Below are positions 23,100 to 37,000 of a stretch of 64,000 bases of DNA, piece after piece (the stretch's first letter is position 1; every line of letters begins with the position of its first letter). Under the pieces are notes generated by a model. It had not been told where the DNA came from. It did no database searches and saw nothing but the letters and a program-made list of their open reading frames with translations. A program made the translations under genes and the position numbers. The DNA comes from Paragorgia papillata (lineage: Eukaryota; Cnidaria; Anthozoa; Scleralcyonacea; Coralliidae). The stretch covers positions 124,001-188,000 of the forward strand of contig JAWNZC010000369.1 in assembly GCA_035771165.1 (NCBI GenBank). The letters are read 5' to 3'.

Positions 23100-24104
23100 G
23101 GCAAAACTAGTTTCCAGCACCAATAGCACCTCGTTCGACCGCATAGGATACAACGTACTGATAGGAAAGCTGATAGGAGTTAGAAGATCGTTGATACCTT
23201 GGGTTATCAGCTTTCTGTCAAACCGTCGGCAACGAGTTAAGCTTGGCGAAGCGATCTCCGAGTGGCTACCAATGAACGCCGGCGTCCCGCAAGGGACTAA
23301 GCTTGGCCCGATCCTATTCCTGGTCAAGGTGAACAACCTGAGTACTTGCATCCCTGAGACTAGCATGTGGAAATATGTGGACGATGTTTCATTATCAGAG
23401 TGTCTAACAAGGAACAGCGATTCGTCCACTCAGTCCAGCCTTGATAACATTAGCTCTTGGGCATCCCTTAATTGGATGAAACTTAATGCAAAAAAGTGTA
23501 AAGAACTGCGAGTGATCTTTCCTTCGGGAAACACCGCAGCTAACACCACTACAGATTGATGGTCAAATATTGGAACTTGTCTCGTCTCACAAAATACTCG
23601 GTTTAGTGATCCAGAACAACCTTAAATGGAACGATCATATTAGTGAAGTTGTCTCTAAGGCATCCAAACGCCTTCATATTCTTCGAGTGTTACGCCGAGG
23701 AGGAGTCCCCACTGAAGACCTTCTTGCTATCTTCTTCGCGCTTATACGATGTTATGGAATATTGCTGTGTAGTGTGGCACCATGCCCTACCCGACTATCT
23801 CTCCAAAGAGTTGGAGAAAATACAGAAACGAGCGCTGAGAATTATGTTACCAGGTCAATCATATAAAGATGCCCTAAAGAACTTAGGTTGCCTGAGACTG
23901 GACCAAAGGCGTGGTAACCTATGCGCGAAAACTATGAAGAAGATTTTAGGAGGCGTGCAACTCTTGAAGCATCTCCCCCAGACTAGAGCATGCGCACATT
24001 ACTACCCCACTAGGAACTCGAACAATTACACAACTTTTAAATGTAGAATGGAAAGATACAGCCGTAGTTTCTTCCCGTGCTCAATCAACATGTTAAATAG
24101 ATAA
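23100..24104 (+). pseudogene. non-LTR retrotransposon (LINE) reverse transcriptase, decayed fragment
   Basis: Three overlapping frames carry LINE RT motifs in order: SFDRIGYN (palm A region), FLSNRRQRVKLGEAISEW, GVPQGTKLGPILF, KYVDD (catalytic Asp pair), then LGLVIQNNLKWNDHI and the thumb-like segment YCCVVWHHALPDYLS. Frameshifts near 23560 and 23740 break it. The endonuclease and the first half of RT are absent, so it is a 5'-truncated dead copy. A TTATTATTATTATAATTATT run at about 24300-24320 may be its 3' tail. I would place it among CR1/Jockey-like LINEs on motif style only. Confidence 0.85.
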
Positions 24105-24448
24105 AGTAACCTTGTAGATTTTTATTATGTAATATATATTATTGTATATAGGTCTTTGATATTTATAATGGCAAATTTTAATATTTATGTAATCTAGCCT
24201 CATTAACGCATAATGTAAATTTCTTTTTAAGATTCATATTAACTTTCTAAACACAATGTAATTCATTTTTATGCGAAGTTGTGTACTATTAAACATCATT
24301 TATTATTATTATAATTATTATGAAGAAACAAAACAATCTTCCAGTTCTATTAACAGGATATGAGATTATGAGGATTGAGGAACACTACACAATCTTAAAT
24401 CAAATGATAGAGAGCTGAATATTATTCCTGAAAATGTAATCTTAAAGC

Positions 24449-24886
24449 ATGTGTCAAGAACCCAAAATGTTCCTCAATCTTAGACTCACAGCAAATGGTC
24501 CTCAGGATCTAGGATCCCGATATCCCACTTTTTTCCAGGTCTGTTTAAATCTATTCTTATTCAAACATTTTGTATTGTTTTACCATCCCAACGGGGCCAC
24601 AGATCACGTCAGTGAAAACGATCCACATAAGGCCTGCCTGGTTAAACGTCGTACAATAGACGAATTTAATTTAGACGAATTTAATTGTTTGAATTTTATT
24701 CAACACGGAAGGTTACTATTCTTAACCGATTCGACCAGAACCAATGCCTGTCATCTCAACCTTTTCGCTATGTTTATAGGTGGTGTGCAACTAATCCCTT
24801 GTGATTCAATTCCAATAACAAAGATACTTTCGCCATGCTTTCACACCACCAATACAAATAGAGCCTCTAAGGCCCGTTTACACTAG
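24449..24886 (+). other. 145-codon open frame of unknown status
   Basis: It lies between the LINE tail and a MITE, and its last codons run into that MITE. No motif, signal peptide or membrane segment is recognised. Composition is unremarkable. It is more likely an unannotated repeat fragment than a gene. Confidence 0.2.
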
Positions 24887-24985
24887 AGCAAAAGTATCCG
24901 GATTCACATTGTTTTTCATCCTCATGCATGGGAATAAAAAACAATGTGAATCCGATATATTTTTGCTCTAGTGTGAACGGGGCCT
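24870..24985. mobile_element. palindromic MITE (copy 2 of the 4533 family)
   Basis: Nearly the same as 4533-4641, with CATG added in the central loop and one diverged stretch in the right arm (GATATATTTTTGC). Flanked by TAA on both sides, though that is part of a symmetric end and may not be a target duplication. Confidence 0.85.
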
Positions 24986-25844
24986 AAGTAGTATTTAGAG
25001 CTTAATTCTAACCAATCAGGACCAGCGTTTGAGAAGTTAACTATTACGGTGCCCTGACGAGTACTGTAGCCGCTGACTCGTTAGGTTGCTTTATATTCTG
25101 GGTGTTACTTTTTTGTGGCACACGTAAGCCTGGAAACGAGAATACAAGCGACATTTTTGACGCCAAACAGGGTGCCACTAAACCTCGTACCCAGAATTTT
25201 GGGGTGTTTTGGCAAGAAAATTGATGTGGTTTTTGTGTTTTGTTTTTGTATAATACGCGTATATACATGAATAATCAATGAGAAATATTTAACGTTCTGC
25301 CGAATCACTCATGTGAACCCCCTTTATCATAAAAGAAACTGGCTAGCAATTATCATGATACTCCCCACGTTTATCCAGGATACATGTAAATGTCATGAAC
25401 AAACATATATCTAATGTTGTTCTTGACTTTTAACCAAAGCTGTCGTTTTCCATTCTTTGCGTAAACTTTGTAGATTGGATCTATTGCAATTCAAATTTTT
25501 ATGAATAAATTATACTCTATCTGAATGAATCGGGTTCTTAAACCGGCCAATCAATTATAGCATCGATCAGCCGATGCCAGGGCTGACCTCCCGGTGTCAC
25601 GTGACCAGGCCTTTTTCGCCGACATTCCAAACGTGGAGGCAAAATGCCCTGGGTACGAGGTTGGGCACCACTCTTTAGCACTTTGTCTGGTTTAACTACG
25701 CGACGGGTACAGTTAAGAGTTTTATACAATTGACCTCTGATATCCAGAGCAGTATCTATAAGGACACGATTTGCATTAAAGTTGTTTATGCACGACTTCG
25801 ATGACATGCACGAGGGCAGTGTGCATCAAAAGTAAAGTGAAAAG

Positions 25845-26010
25845 GCAAACTGCCGAGAATAAATTTAATAACGAAATACTAACGTTTCGAGCGGAGCCCT
25901 AATTCATCCACATTTTACTCTGCAGGATGAAGGAATGCGCTCGAAACGTCAGTTTTTCGTTATTAAAATTATTCTCGGCAGTTTGCCGACCTTCTCACTT
26001 TGCTCTGCCT
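25845..26010. mobile_element. palindromic MITE with TCGGCAGTTT arms
   Basis: Inverted arms containing AACGTTTCGAGCGGAG and CTCGAAACGTCAG, and outer AAACTGCCGAGAATAA with its complement. Related copies: 27870-28045, and a partial one at 35050-35130. Confidence 0.75.
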
Positions 26011-26064
26011 AAAACACTGCCTACGCAACACTCTACTTTCTTGCATCAAAAGTAGCATCACTCA

Positions 26065-26131
26065 CGCTGTTTGTTTGTTTGTTTGTTTGTTTGTTTGTTT
26101 GTTTGTTTGTTTGTTTGTTTGTTTGTTTGTT
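26065..26131. repeat. (TTTG)n microsatellite
   Basis: About 16 uninterrupted TTTG units. Confidence 0.95.
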
Positions 26132-27468
26132 ATACCATAGAGACACGCTCGCTATTTTCGATGAACTTTTTCTTCGGCTCAGACAACATCAATTTTCAAA
26201 ATTAATTTCTATATGAGCTTATTATATGGATAGTTTTTGAAGCCATTTAAAACATCCGCAGTACGTGTTTTATCAGATCTAAAACACTCGGCTATCGCCT
26301 CGTGTTTTAAATCTGATAAAACACTGCTGCTCATGTTTTAAATAGTACATGAAAAATCCAGCCAATATACATATTGATGCGACTCCGTGTTAGAATGAGT
26401 TGGTGCTATTAGTTCTGGCGGCCTACAATCTCGCTCTTATTGGCGTTTGGCTTGAACACTACCCGACCTCACAAATTGTCCAATATGATGAGATTTTGTG
26501 ATTCTGCTTTCTGGCCGTTTGCGCTCTGGCCCTCGAAGAAAATTAATAGAGAACGGAGAAGCCCTGGTCTAAGACATAATATCGGAAGTTTAACGTTGAG
26601 AGGTCAAAGACGACTAGATTTAGTAATATAGTTTTGTAATTATTTCAAACAGCAAAGTACTTTTGTATATGTAAATTATATATATATATAGTTGTATAAA
26701 TAACATAGCACTCTTTAATCATTATTGTATTAGCACCTGAAGAGCTTATTAAAGTGAAAACGTTTGTGCGAAAAATGTTTTAAAGAAGTGGTTTTTTATT
26801 AGTTATTTTCTTTTTGTTGTCACAGAACAACTTTTTTTATATAACCTTTACTTGTGTTGAACCTCAATTGTAACAATTCGAACATTTAACCCATGAAATA
26901 AATTCGTCATTCAGTGCAATAAAAATCGCAGATAAATTAATGGCACAAAACCACGGCTTGTAAATTTGCTATATGATTTTTATTAATTTTCATATTACTC
27001 AATAGGGAAGCGCACAGTTGCTATTTATAAACCTAAAATGCGGACAAACAACCGAAATCGACTCTCAAGGGATTCAAAATGAAAGTTTTTCTATTGTTGG
27101 CAACTCAGAATTAAAGACTGAAAATGCGGACAAACATGTTGACATTGACAACACTGACGTCATCTGTTCGGAGCGGTATTTCGCGTTGGTGGAGAAGAAT
27201 AGGTTATGCAAGTATATAGGAATGGCGTGCTGCGGTTGCGACATGCACCTGCTGATAGAGAACAGCAGGATAACTAAGAAAAAATGTCTTTGCATTTGCA
27301 TTAAAGGAAACTATATAGGCAAGGGTCAAGAGCTATTCCTTTTTAAATACGAGTTTAGTGGTATCAAAAAAATATAATTAATCTATATATACATTAATAA
27401 GCCGACGTTCAAATTGTATTAAAATTTCAAACAAGGATGTAGCGTGGCCTTATATACTGGCCTATTAG
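26132..27468. other. no gene recognised; one 119-codon open frame
   Basis: AT-rich sequence. The plus-strand frame at 27018-27377 follows a possible acceptor (CTCAATAG at about 27005) and encodes a Cys-rich segment (YIGMACCGCDMHLL, then KKKCLCICIKG). I do not recognise it and no partner exon was found. Confidence 0.3.
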
Positions 27469-27705
27469 CGAGGTTCAGATCACACGTCCACTACCGCTAC
27501 CGCTACCGTAAATGTGATTAAGCTGGTGTAATGTTCGCTTTTTCGTCCTGTAGTCGTAGTTGGTTTTAATCCTAGTACCGTAAAACGCTTCTTTTTGCAC
27601 TAGGTTTGAGACCTGCGACCATTACTGAACGTAAAAACAATATTTGACATGCTTAATTATATTTACGGTAGCGGTAGTGGACGTGTGATCTGAACCTCGC
27701 TAGTA
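27469..27705. mobile_element. palindromic MITE with AGCGAGGTTC ends
   Basis: Ends AGCGAGGTTCAGATCACACG and CGTGTGATCTGAACCTCGCT, then CCACTACCGCTACCG and its inverse further in. Confidence 0.82.
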
Positions 27706-27829
27706 CTATATATTTGTTCCACCACCTTTGGTGATACAATTAGTGAGATCAAAAGCCTCGTATATATGACGTTGAGCCTATTACAAAAACCCACTACACC
27801 CAGAACAACTCTACTCACATGAGAGTGTA

Positions 27830-28045
27830 AAAAAGTAGAGTGCTACGTAGCCACGTAGGCAGTTTTTAAATAGAGCAAAGTGAAAAGGCGGTAAACGGCC
27901 AAGAATATAGCTTTGATAACGAAATAATACTGACGTTTCGAACGGAGCCCTTCATCAAAGTAAAATGTGAAGGGCTCAGATTGAAACGTTAGTATTTCGT
28001 TGGTAAAACTAATCTCGGCAGTTTTACCACCTTTTCTACATTTAT
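27830..28045. mobile_element. palindromic MITE (copy of the 25845 family)
   Basis: Carries ACGTTTCGAACGGAGCCC and an inverted GGGCTCAGATTGAAACGTT, with AATCTCGGCAGTTTTACC near its right end. Confidence 0.7.
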
Positions 28046-28576
28046 ACGAATTATAAGCCAATAAACTATGATGGCGAACAGCCAATAAAGTTGAGATGGC
28101 GAACAGCATCGATCAAGAACAAGCTAGACCATTTAAATAGTTATCAACGCGGTATAAGTTGAGGTGCTGTGCATTGGCAAATTCTAACTGTAAGTCTGTA
28201 TAACTACACATTGGTTCATAAAATAACAGTTCCATAAATGCTCCTTCTTTGACCTAATAGAATTAATACTAAATAAATGGTAGTATAGGAAGTAAGATGG
28301 CCGTATACCATTCCTATACAGCCACATTTACAACACATACCTGACATTAAACCACGACACAGATTGCTGATATACTAGATCCTCTCCGTGGTTATATTAC
28401 TGTTAGAAAAACAGCTTGCAGCACGAATATTTCTAACACCCACACTCTCAGGACAGCAACATAATTGGATGCAAATACGTTATTTGCGGTAATGAAATTC
28501 GTATTATATCAGACAATTGTCACCATGGGATTAAGTGTATATATTTCTAATACAGTGTGTATAAAAAAAAAAGGAA

Positions 28577-28840
28577 CCCTTAGAAAATGAATTAGTATTC
28601 TTTTAAAACAACCTATTGTAGTAGTTTGAACGCCCTAAAAGCGCTGCGTTATAAATTAATCAGCACATAAGTTAAACAGGAAGAGAAAAAGCTTTTAAAT
28701 ACTTTCACCATGCATACACTTCAAGTTATCTTAATTTCCCAGGTGTACAAGACCGTGTTTTTTACGCGTACATGGCTCTTAGGGCTTTTAAACTACTACA
28801 ATAGGTTGTTTGAACAGAATACTAATTCATTTTCTAAACT
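28577..28840. mobile_element. palindromic MITE
   Basis: TTAGAAAATGAATTAGTATT with AACAACCTATTGTAGTAGTTT on the left is inverted on the right (AACTACTACAATAGGTTGTT, AATACTAATTCATTTTCTAA). Confidence 0.8.
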
Positions 28841-29024
28841 GATGTAATATGTAGTATCGAGAACGTTGTGGGGGGGGACAATAAATTTAAAATGACAACG
28901 TAACATGTCGAGTTATTGTGAAGAGAAATTGTGAGTGTAATCTGTGTGTAATCTTATTAAAATATCAGTTGATCATATCCCCAATTTTACTTCACTTGAT
29001 GACTTCATATTGAGTCACTCTAAG

Positions 29025-30170
29025 CGCCTGTTTATATGGAGGCGAGTTACCCGGCTAGATAAGTTACTCGGTACATGACGAGTTCCCGGTCGGTAGAGCA
29101 AACGGCGGCACTGCACTCGTCGGAAATTTGTCCCCCACAAGAACACGCTTTACTTTATCTTATAATATACGCTGTACGCTCAGAAACCAAGAAGCTACTT
29201 CTTATCTCAGTATTTACAACTTGAAATTGAATAGAAAGTTCAGAAATCCCCGGGGGGGGGGAATTTCCTGTGACACCTGGATCTCGGCAAGGCGGAATAA
29301 ACATTTCCCCATATAAACACTTTCCCCCGGGTAACTCGGCATAGCGGGATGAGTTTTCTATATTCGTTACTTCATGTCACTTTCGTTGATGATAATCATC
29401 TCAAATATCACAACTTGCCAGGTAACTCGCTTTCATATAAACAGAATGTAAAGTTTATCCCGGCAAACCGGTCTTTTTTATTGATATAGATAGGTAATTG
29501 AATCTTTTCTTTAAGAACTTTGAGAAGGCGATTACATGGACCGGGTTTGCCCGGTTAACTGGGATGAAAATGTCCATGTAATCGTTTTCATCCCGGCAAA
29601 CCGGGCTGAAAAACTGTTGAACTCGCTAATTCGATACGCGTTGGTTTACTTGACTGTGTGAACAAATAGTGCTGAAAGGAACTGAAATAGAACATCAAAA
29701 AGTAAAGACCTACCTAATATGAACGAGTTTTCTGATTGGCTATAAGTAACCAATCACATTGTCGATTATCAATTCGTTCCCATGCTCCTTACTGATTAGG
29801 GTTAGGGGAAGGTGTTGGGTTAGGTTATCGAAACCAATCAGAAGCCTTCTTAGTATGGGTAGGTGATGACCTCATCAAAACGTTTGTTCGTGTGTTTCGC
29901 CATAATAGCGAAGACTTTATTAACAATTTATTAACGATGAGCTTACAAAATAAATAATAGACTAATTAGTGTAAAACTGAAGTAAAACTAACGTAACTTT
30001 GCCCTTATTTACTTGATAATTGCGAATTTCGGCCTGAAATCATCCACGTCAATTCAAAACTCATCTCGGCTTACCGGGCTAGCCCGCTCCATGTAATCGT
30101 TAAGTTTCGTAAACTCATTCCGGTTAACCGGGCCAACACGGTCCATATAATCACCCCCTAAACCCACTTG
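29025..30170. mobile_element. two adjoining foldback elements with TTTATATGGA / TTACATGGA ends
   Basis: The first, about 29025-29450, has CTGTTTATATGGAGGCGAG and CATATAAACA. The second, about 29527-30165, has GATTACATGGACCGGGTT and GGTCCATATAATCACC. No coding sequence is seen between them. Confidence 0.6.
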
Positions 30171-30669
30171 ACGGAGTAACATCGCCTGGCGTTCGACAGA
30201 GTAAAGCCCTAATCAAACGAGAACGCAAGTCATTGCAAGTTGGCAGTCAGAATTTCTGTGGCGGTCGTTCGAACTCCCCAAATTAACAAAATAAAGGTTT
30301 CATGAGTGTATAAGTTGCCAAATGGCAACACTGCCACAAATTAAAAATATTGTTCAATACATAATATACCAATGAGTATCCCTACGTTTCACAGAAACAA
30401 AACGACGATAACTTAATTGCAGAAATAAGGCCGAAACTAACACCAATACAATTCATGGAGTTATAAAATAAATATATATTAGCATAACATCTGTACATGT
30501 ATAAATTACAAAACAAGTCTGGCAACATAAAATATAACTGAAATTTATGTTTCTTAGTTCATAGAATATAAACAGGAAGTGCCAGTTATTAAAAAAAGAA
30601 ATGTTATTTCGGTCAAAATTCGTACAAACAATAAATAAACAACATTGTACAACCTTAAAAGGGTGTCAT

Positions 30670-33547
30670 TTACTTGTTTGATCCAAATACCGTATGTGGT
30701 CGTAGCTTCCATGAACCGTGGATTTCACCAGGGTCAATAATAAGAGCGACATTCTTTAAAAGAAGGTTTTCAACACTACCGGAACATTTCAGAGGAAGAT
30801 TGAAAGTACAGCTTTCCCGCGACTAAAATATAAAAAAGAAGATAAGAAGATGATGAAGAAAAAGCAGGAGAAGGAGAAAGAAATGGACCACCTCGTTCCC
30901 AGGGCCTTTTTGAAATTGGCGTGGCGGGAAAAGGCCCTGGCATCGGCTGGTGGATTCTGTGTTTTCATTGGTTGATCGCTTTTCTTAAATAGTACTCGCA
31001 AACACAATTAAGGCAAAGTTTCAGTGGATTTGGTCATCACTCATAATCGACAATAGCTCATAATCCGTCCACGTTTAATACCTTGATCTGTTCTTATAGT
31101 GGTGGATGACGTGGAAAACTATTGAACCGACTCTTGAAGAAAATAATTTGCGCTCGGAGTTCAATCTGCCGTCTTTGTGTCATATATGGCTCGGGTATTC
31201 AGTAAAAGCGAGCGGCATATTAAATTGACAAGGATTTATGTGCAAATGTGCAGAATATAATACTTGTGGGATTATTAAGATCACCAAGGACGATTTGAGT
31301 TCAAAGTTGATAAGCAGAAAGTGCGAGCGAGGTATTTGTTTTCAAGATGAGCGAATTTAGATAAAAGTGCAAAATATGCAAATTATGATAAACGTTATGT
31401 AGCTACAGACCAAGTGTTATAATAAGAGCAGTACAAAATCATTTATAATTTTGAGAGCACATATATATGTAAGAGTTTGGCATTTTATATGTTCAGTCGA
31501 TAAAAATAGTTGTGAGGTTTAATACCATCAACGCGAGTATCACATTTCGAATTTTGCGTCAATTTGTATAAAATTTGACGTTGTATTATTTTCCAGTTTC
31601 AAAGCGAAACTGCAGTTTCAATGCTTAATGGCCAAAGAGTGGTAAATAAACCAAAATTTAGTGCTCAATGGCTAATATTTATAGTGGTTAATAAAGTTTT
31701 TAAATAAATTTAAGTGTATAACCTCTCAGTTTACTACATATATTTTAGTCATCTAATATTAAGATATATTAAAACAATGCGGATATGTCAACAAAAAATA
31801 CATAAGCTGCACGGAAAATATTATGAACGCTATATTTTTAGCATGTCGTTTCTCTTGATATAAAAATATAAATATATCTATGCCAAATATAATTAATAAA
31901 ATAGACATGAAGAACAATTGAAAAGAACGCTTTACTTTATATTTCCCCGGCAAGCTTGGTAGGTTCATTTTGACGTTCTTGTCAATTTCACTTTGCCAAA
32001 CAGCTATTGCTAATCGTAAACAATCGATATGTGATTTCGATTTAGGAAAAACCTGACAGATCTATAACACAGTTTTAGATAGAATGGCTAAAAATCAACA
32101 AATTAACCACCGTTCATTCATGAAGACTGAATAAAGAAAGCTATACTTTACACTTAATTCATGATTTGTTGCTTTGACTGGCGTATTCTTGCGGCCAGAC
32201 ACTGCGTTAAAAATGTCTATGAGAAAAGGTACGTCTACTTTCATTTCATTCCACGCATTATCAAAGATTATTAAAAATCATTCTTATTATGATTCTCGTA
32301 GCTGTTGCCATCATGTTGCCATACAACACTGGACCATTGGAACGTTTGCAAAGACGTTTGCGGGCTGATTTCATCTCGTCTGCGATGGATGACTTAACTA
32401 ATGAAAGCACACTGTTTGCCGCTAGAATGATTTTTTCCTTCTAAATTTCGGTCAACAAAAAGCTAAGTCATGTTTGTCTCTTCCTGTGGTCTTAGTAGAA
32501 GAAACTGCGGGGGAACTTCAGTTCTGGCGTTGTTACTTCTTGAACTTCTTATATAAGCCGCTTGGAATTTAAAGTTAGCTCCTTAATTTATTACCGCAAT
32601 ACTTGATTTCGCTTGTCTCGTTTTGATGGCTGACGATGAAGAGATCGATCTCTATGTAACAAGTATTCAAACACTTGACTTGAAGAAGAAAGAAAAGGAG
32701 ATGGAGAAGAAAGAGGAGGAAAAGGAGAAAAAGACGAAGAAAGATACAGAGATGTTAGAAGGAAAATGAGAAGAAAAGAAAAAGAAGAAAGAGAGGGAGA
32801 AAGAGAAAGAGAAAAAAAGAGAAAGAGAAAAAGGAGAGAGAGGAAGAAGGAAAAGGTGACGGAGAAGGAGTAGAAGAAAGAGAAGAAAAAGTGAGAGAAG
32901 AAAGAGAAAAAGAAAGAGAAGGAAAAGTGAAAGAGAAGAAAAAAGAGAAGGAAAATGGGGAGTAAAAAAAGACAAAAGAGAGGATAAGAAGAAAAAGAAG
33001 AAGAAAGAAAGAAAAGGAGAAGAAAAAAAGAAAAAGAAAAAAAAGAAGACAAAAACTTGCTCTTGTAACTTTCAAAACTTACCCGGTTTCGATAAACAGG
33101 ACAATAATATGTGTCTTTTGTCACTTTCTCGTTGTCTGCAACATTTACAGCTTTGACAAACACGTCGGGCATTCTCGATAATGGCGTGCTAAAATTGATC
33201 AATAAAAATATAATTTAGAAATTGGCTACTACACGATGGTGATATTTCTTACTATGTTTTAAAATAAACGTGATCTAATAGCTAAAATAACCAGAATTCT
33301 ACCTGGACGACGTCAGACCTTCGTTAACATCCCACAATCCTCCTTCGATATACAGCCCTGTCAAAATGATCCCATCACAGGGATCCTCTTCAAAAGCAGA
33401 AAATGCATTGGAGCCTACGTAACACTCGAACGTTACCTAAACAAGTCAAAATGAATATTAAATTGTATGACGGCAATAATATTTCAATTCCTCGTGTGAG
33501 CTATATTCTTCACATGCTAATGATGACCATGTTCTCGTCGTGGTTTA

Positions 33548-33613
<66 letters not shown>

Positions 33614-33975
33614 GAATTTTGAATTTATTAATTCAAAATTTGAATTTGAATTTATTAATTTGAATTTATTAAATTTGCCACTTAACGTGTGGCAGGAGAG
33701 AGGAACAGAACTTTCGTCCCAATTGACACCAAACTCCTATGTGTAGACAACTAAGACCTAGGTGTTGATTTTACGGAGGGAGGAAAACCGGAGAACCCGG
33801 CGAAAAACCCTCGAAGCACAGGAGAGACCAACTAAACTCTACTCACATAAGTCCCAAGCTGGCGGAGAACGGGGCTATTCCCAAACGGTCACCCATCCAA
33901 GTACTAACCCCGTCCGACCGGGCTTAACTATTGGTGAGAGGCAGCGCCCTAACAGCACACGCCACCCGTGCTCCG

Positions 33976-34024
<49 letters not shown>

Positions 34025-37000
34025 ACTGTTGTTGTTGTTACTGCTGGTGGTGGCGTTGTTGTTGTTGTTGTTGCTGCTGCTGCTTTTGTTGTTTCTGCTG
34101 CTGCTGCTGCTGTTGCTGCTTCTGCTGCTGTCGCTGCTTTTATTGTCGCAGTAAGAAGAAAATTGTAGCACTTTAACGAGACAATTATTATAAGTAATAA
34201 CATGACTTGTGGGAAATTAGCGATTAAATTTCCCCTTTGCCTCGGGAAGATTTGTAAAAAATCTTTTTCACAAATCTTCCCTCGGCGGCGGGGAAATTTA
34301 ATCGCTAATTTCCCGAAAAGTCATGTTATTAGTTTGTAATATTATCAGATCGCCGAGGAAAGCTTTGAGAATCTTACCAACAGGAAATTTACACGGTTGA
34401 TCAGAGAAGTTGCATCTAATTTTCCCGTGCATGTTGATGAGGGAAAATATATGCAAGCGGGAAATTTAGAAGGAGACAAAGGATTTCTTTGTCTTCTAAT
34501 TTTCCCTCATCAACATGCACGGGAAAATTAGAAGACAAAGGATAAATTTCCCTCTTGCATGAGCGATGAGGGAAATACGAGGTTTACATTCCCTCGGAGA
34601 ACAAAAGAATCCGAGGCGATCATGGTATTACGGTAGGTATAGAATATATGGTAATGGTGGTGCTACACCTTGTAGAGAACGAAACACATTTCCTCTCAAA
34701 TCGCAGTATAGTACCACAGAGCAATATCAGTTCCATATTTAAATGATGAAACTTACGTGTTCCATAAAGCAGTCAGAACTGGTGGCTTTTTCGTGCTTCA
34801 ACGAAGTTAAAATAGCAGCTGGATTGACAAGACCTCCAAGCCAAACCTTGTCAAGCCGTCCACGACGAAGGACTAACTCCTGTTGTGCATTTCCCACCAA
34901 ACTATTGTCCAACCAGTTCTCCAGTTGTTTGTGACACTTTCGGAACTCTGCAGAGGTGAAAAGATACACGAAACATGGGGAAAACGATAGAGCACTTAGA
35001 TAGGTGTGACGTCAGCTATACACTCATAGAATTTAGATGCAATTAGCGGAACGGTTCCGCTCGAAACTACTTTTTTATAAAAACTATTCTCGGCAGTTTA
35101 CCGCCTACGCAACACTCTACACTACTTTATTACAATCCCAAATATTAAGATGCCTAGTTCACCTATTTTTTTAGGGATTTTACATATTCGTAATCTTTGG
35201 GTTCTTCCGAGCAAAATTGCAATAAATGTTTTGACTTTCCAAAATTTCATCTCGATGGACTTTTCCCCTGTCACAGTTGGTACCAACTAGGCAACTACTT
35301 ATTAGGAATGACATCAAAAAAGGAATGAGTTTTTTGGAATAAACAGTGTTTACTACACGCATCTATTTCGCACTTAATTCCTTTTTGTTATTGCGTAAAT
35401 ACAAGAAATATAAAGAAAGATGTGTAATTCTATTGCAATAATTATGTTTTTCTAAAAGCTCATTGCTTTTTCGACGTCACTTTAGGTAAGTAGTTACCAA
35501 CTTTGACACCGAAAAAGTCCACGAAGTTGAAATTTTGGAGCAAGAAGATGCATTGCAATTTTGCTAAGGAGACTCCGAAGAATATGTAACTAAAATCTCC
35601 ACTGGTGAGAGAGGCAGTTTAACAGATTCACAAACAAACGACAAAGAAGCAAAACATGCATAAGATTAGGTTATTCATTTACGTTGTTCAAAATTCGAGT
35701 CACAACCATGTTGATACCCTGGGTGCCAGAGGTTCTTCCACGCTCGTAGGGATAACGGGGACACGTGAAGGATCGAGTTAGCCACACCCCTTTTACTCCC
35801 TCGATCCTTCGCGTGCCCCCGTTATCCATACGAGCATGGAAGAACCTCTGGCACCCAGGGTACCATGTTGAAAACATGCCAACCGGACACAGATTTGTCC
35901 TGACTAACATAAACTTTTCGTTCAATTTTGTCATCTTAAACAGCTGCTATCTCTAAGATTGTTAACAAACGTGAACAATTAGATATGTGAATTTGATAAG
36001 TCATATACAATATTCGCGTCCGGAATGTATTTATTGGGATTTACAACGGGTCACCTTCTGGCTGTTCTCGTATACTGACATACACTTTGGTCGTGAATAT
36101 AGTATAAATTATATTACATATTTTTAGTAACAAATAACCTAAAGGCGACCTACGCAGAAACTTGCATCAACACATCCACAAACACGCGCACACTAACATC
36201 CAGACGTACATTCACACTATCAATATACATTGTTCATTTGTCCGACTTACCATCTAACCAAGAGTACAAGGAATGAGCCGCAGGTTGCCAGTTAACATGA
36301 AGCCAACTGGTAGGAACCAATCCATTTTGCAGTGGAATGACGACGTCATTCATTGACGATGGAATAGCATGTGCTCCACGCAAAACACGTTCTTCCAAGG
36401 TGTACAATGATTGACGAACATGACATAGAAGGGCATTAAACCACTCACATTCCTTAAAAGAAACATATTCATATTTACTCCAGACTGTAATGGATGGAGA
36501 CAGAGGTCAGTTTCTTAACAGAATATAAAACAATGTTGTGCTGACAAGCATGAACATGGCTGTGTTCAAGCCAACGCAAACTTAATTGCGATGACTACCA
36601 TGAACTCATCGCAACCATTTGCGATAACCAGCATGAACATGGTTGTGATGACCAGCATAAACAAGGTTGTGATGACCAGCATGAACAAGGTTGTAATGAA
36701 AAGCATGAACAAGATTGTGATGACCAGCATAAACAAGTTTGTAATGACCAGCAAAAACAAGGTTCTGCTGGCCAGCATGAACAAGATTGTGATGACCAGC
36801 ATGAACATGGTTGTGATGAACAGCATGAACAAGGTTGTGATGACCAGCATGAACAAGGTTGTAATGAAAAGCATGAACAAGATTGTGATGACCAGCATAA
36901 ACAAGTTTGTAATGACCAGCACAAACAAGGTTTTGCTGACCAGCATGAACAAGGTTCTGCTGGCCAGCATGAACAAGATTGTGATGACCAGCATGAACAT

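Noticed and set aside
32591..33202. 203-codon Ser/Phe-rich frame
   Set aside because: Only its start is real (exon 33188-33083). The rest reads a purine tract in the intron.
33887..33975. Functional 5S rRNA gene
   Set aside because: Only the promoter-containing half is recognisable and it is fused to a SINE-like body.
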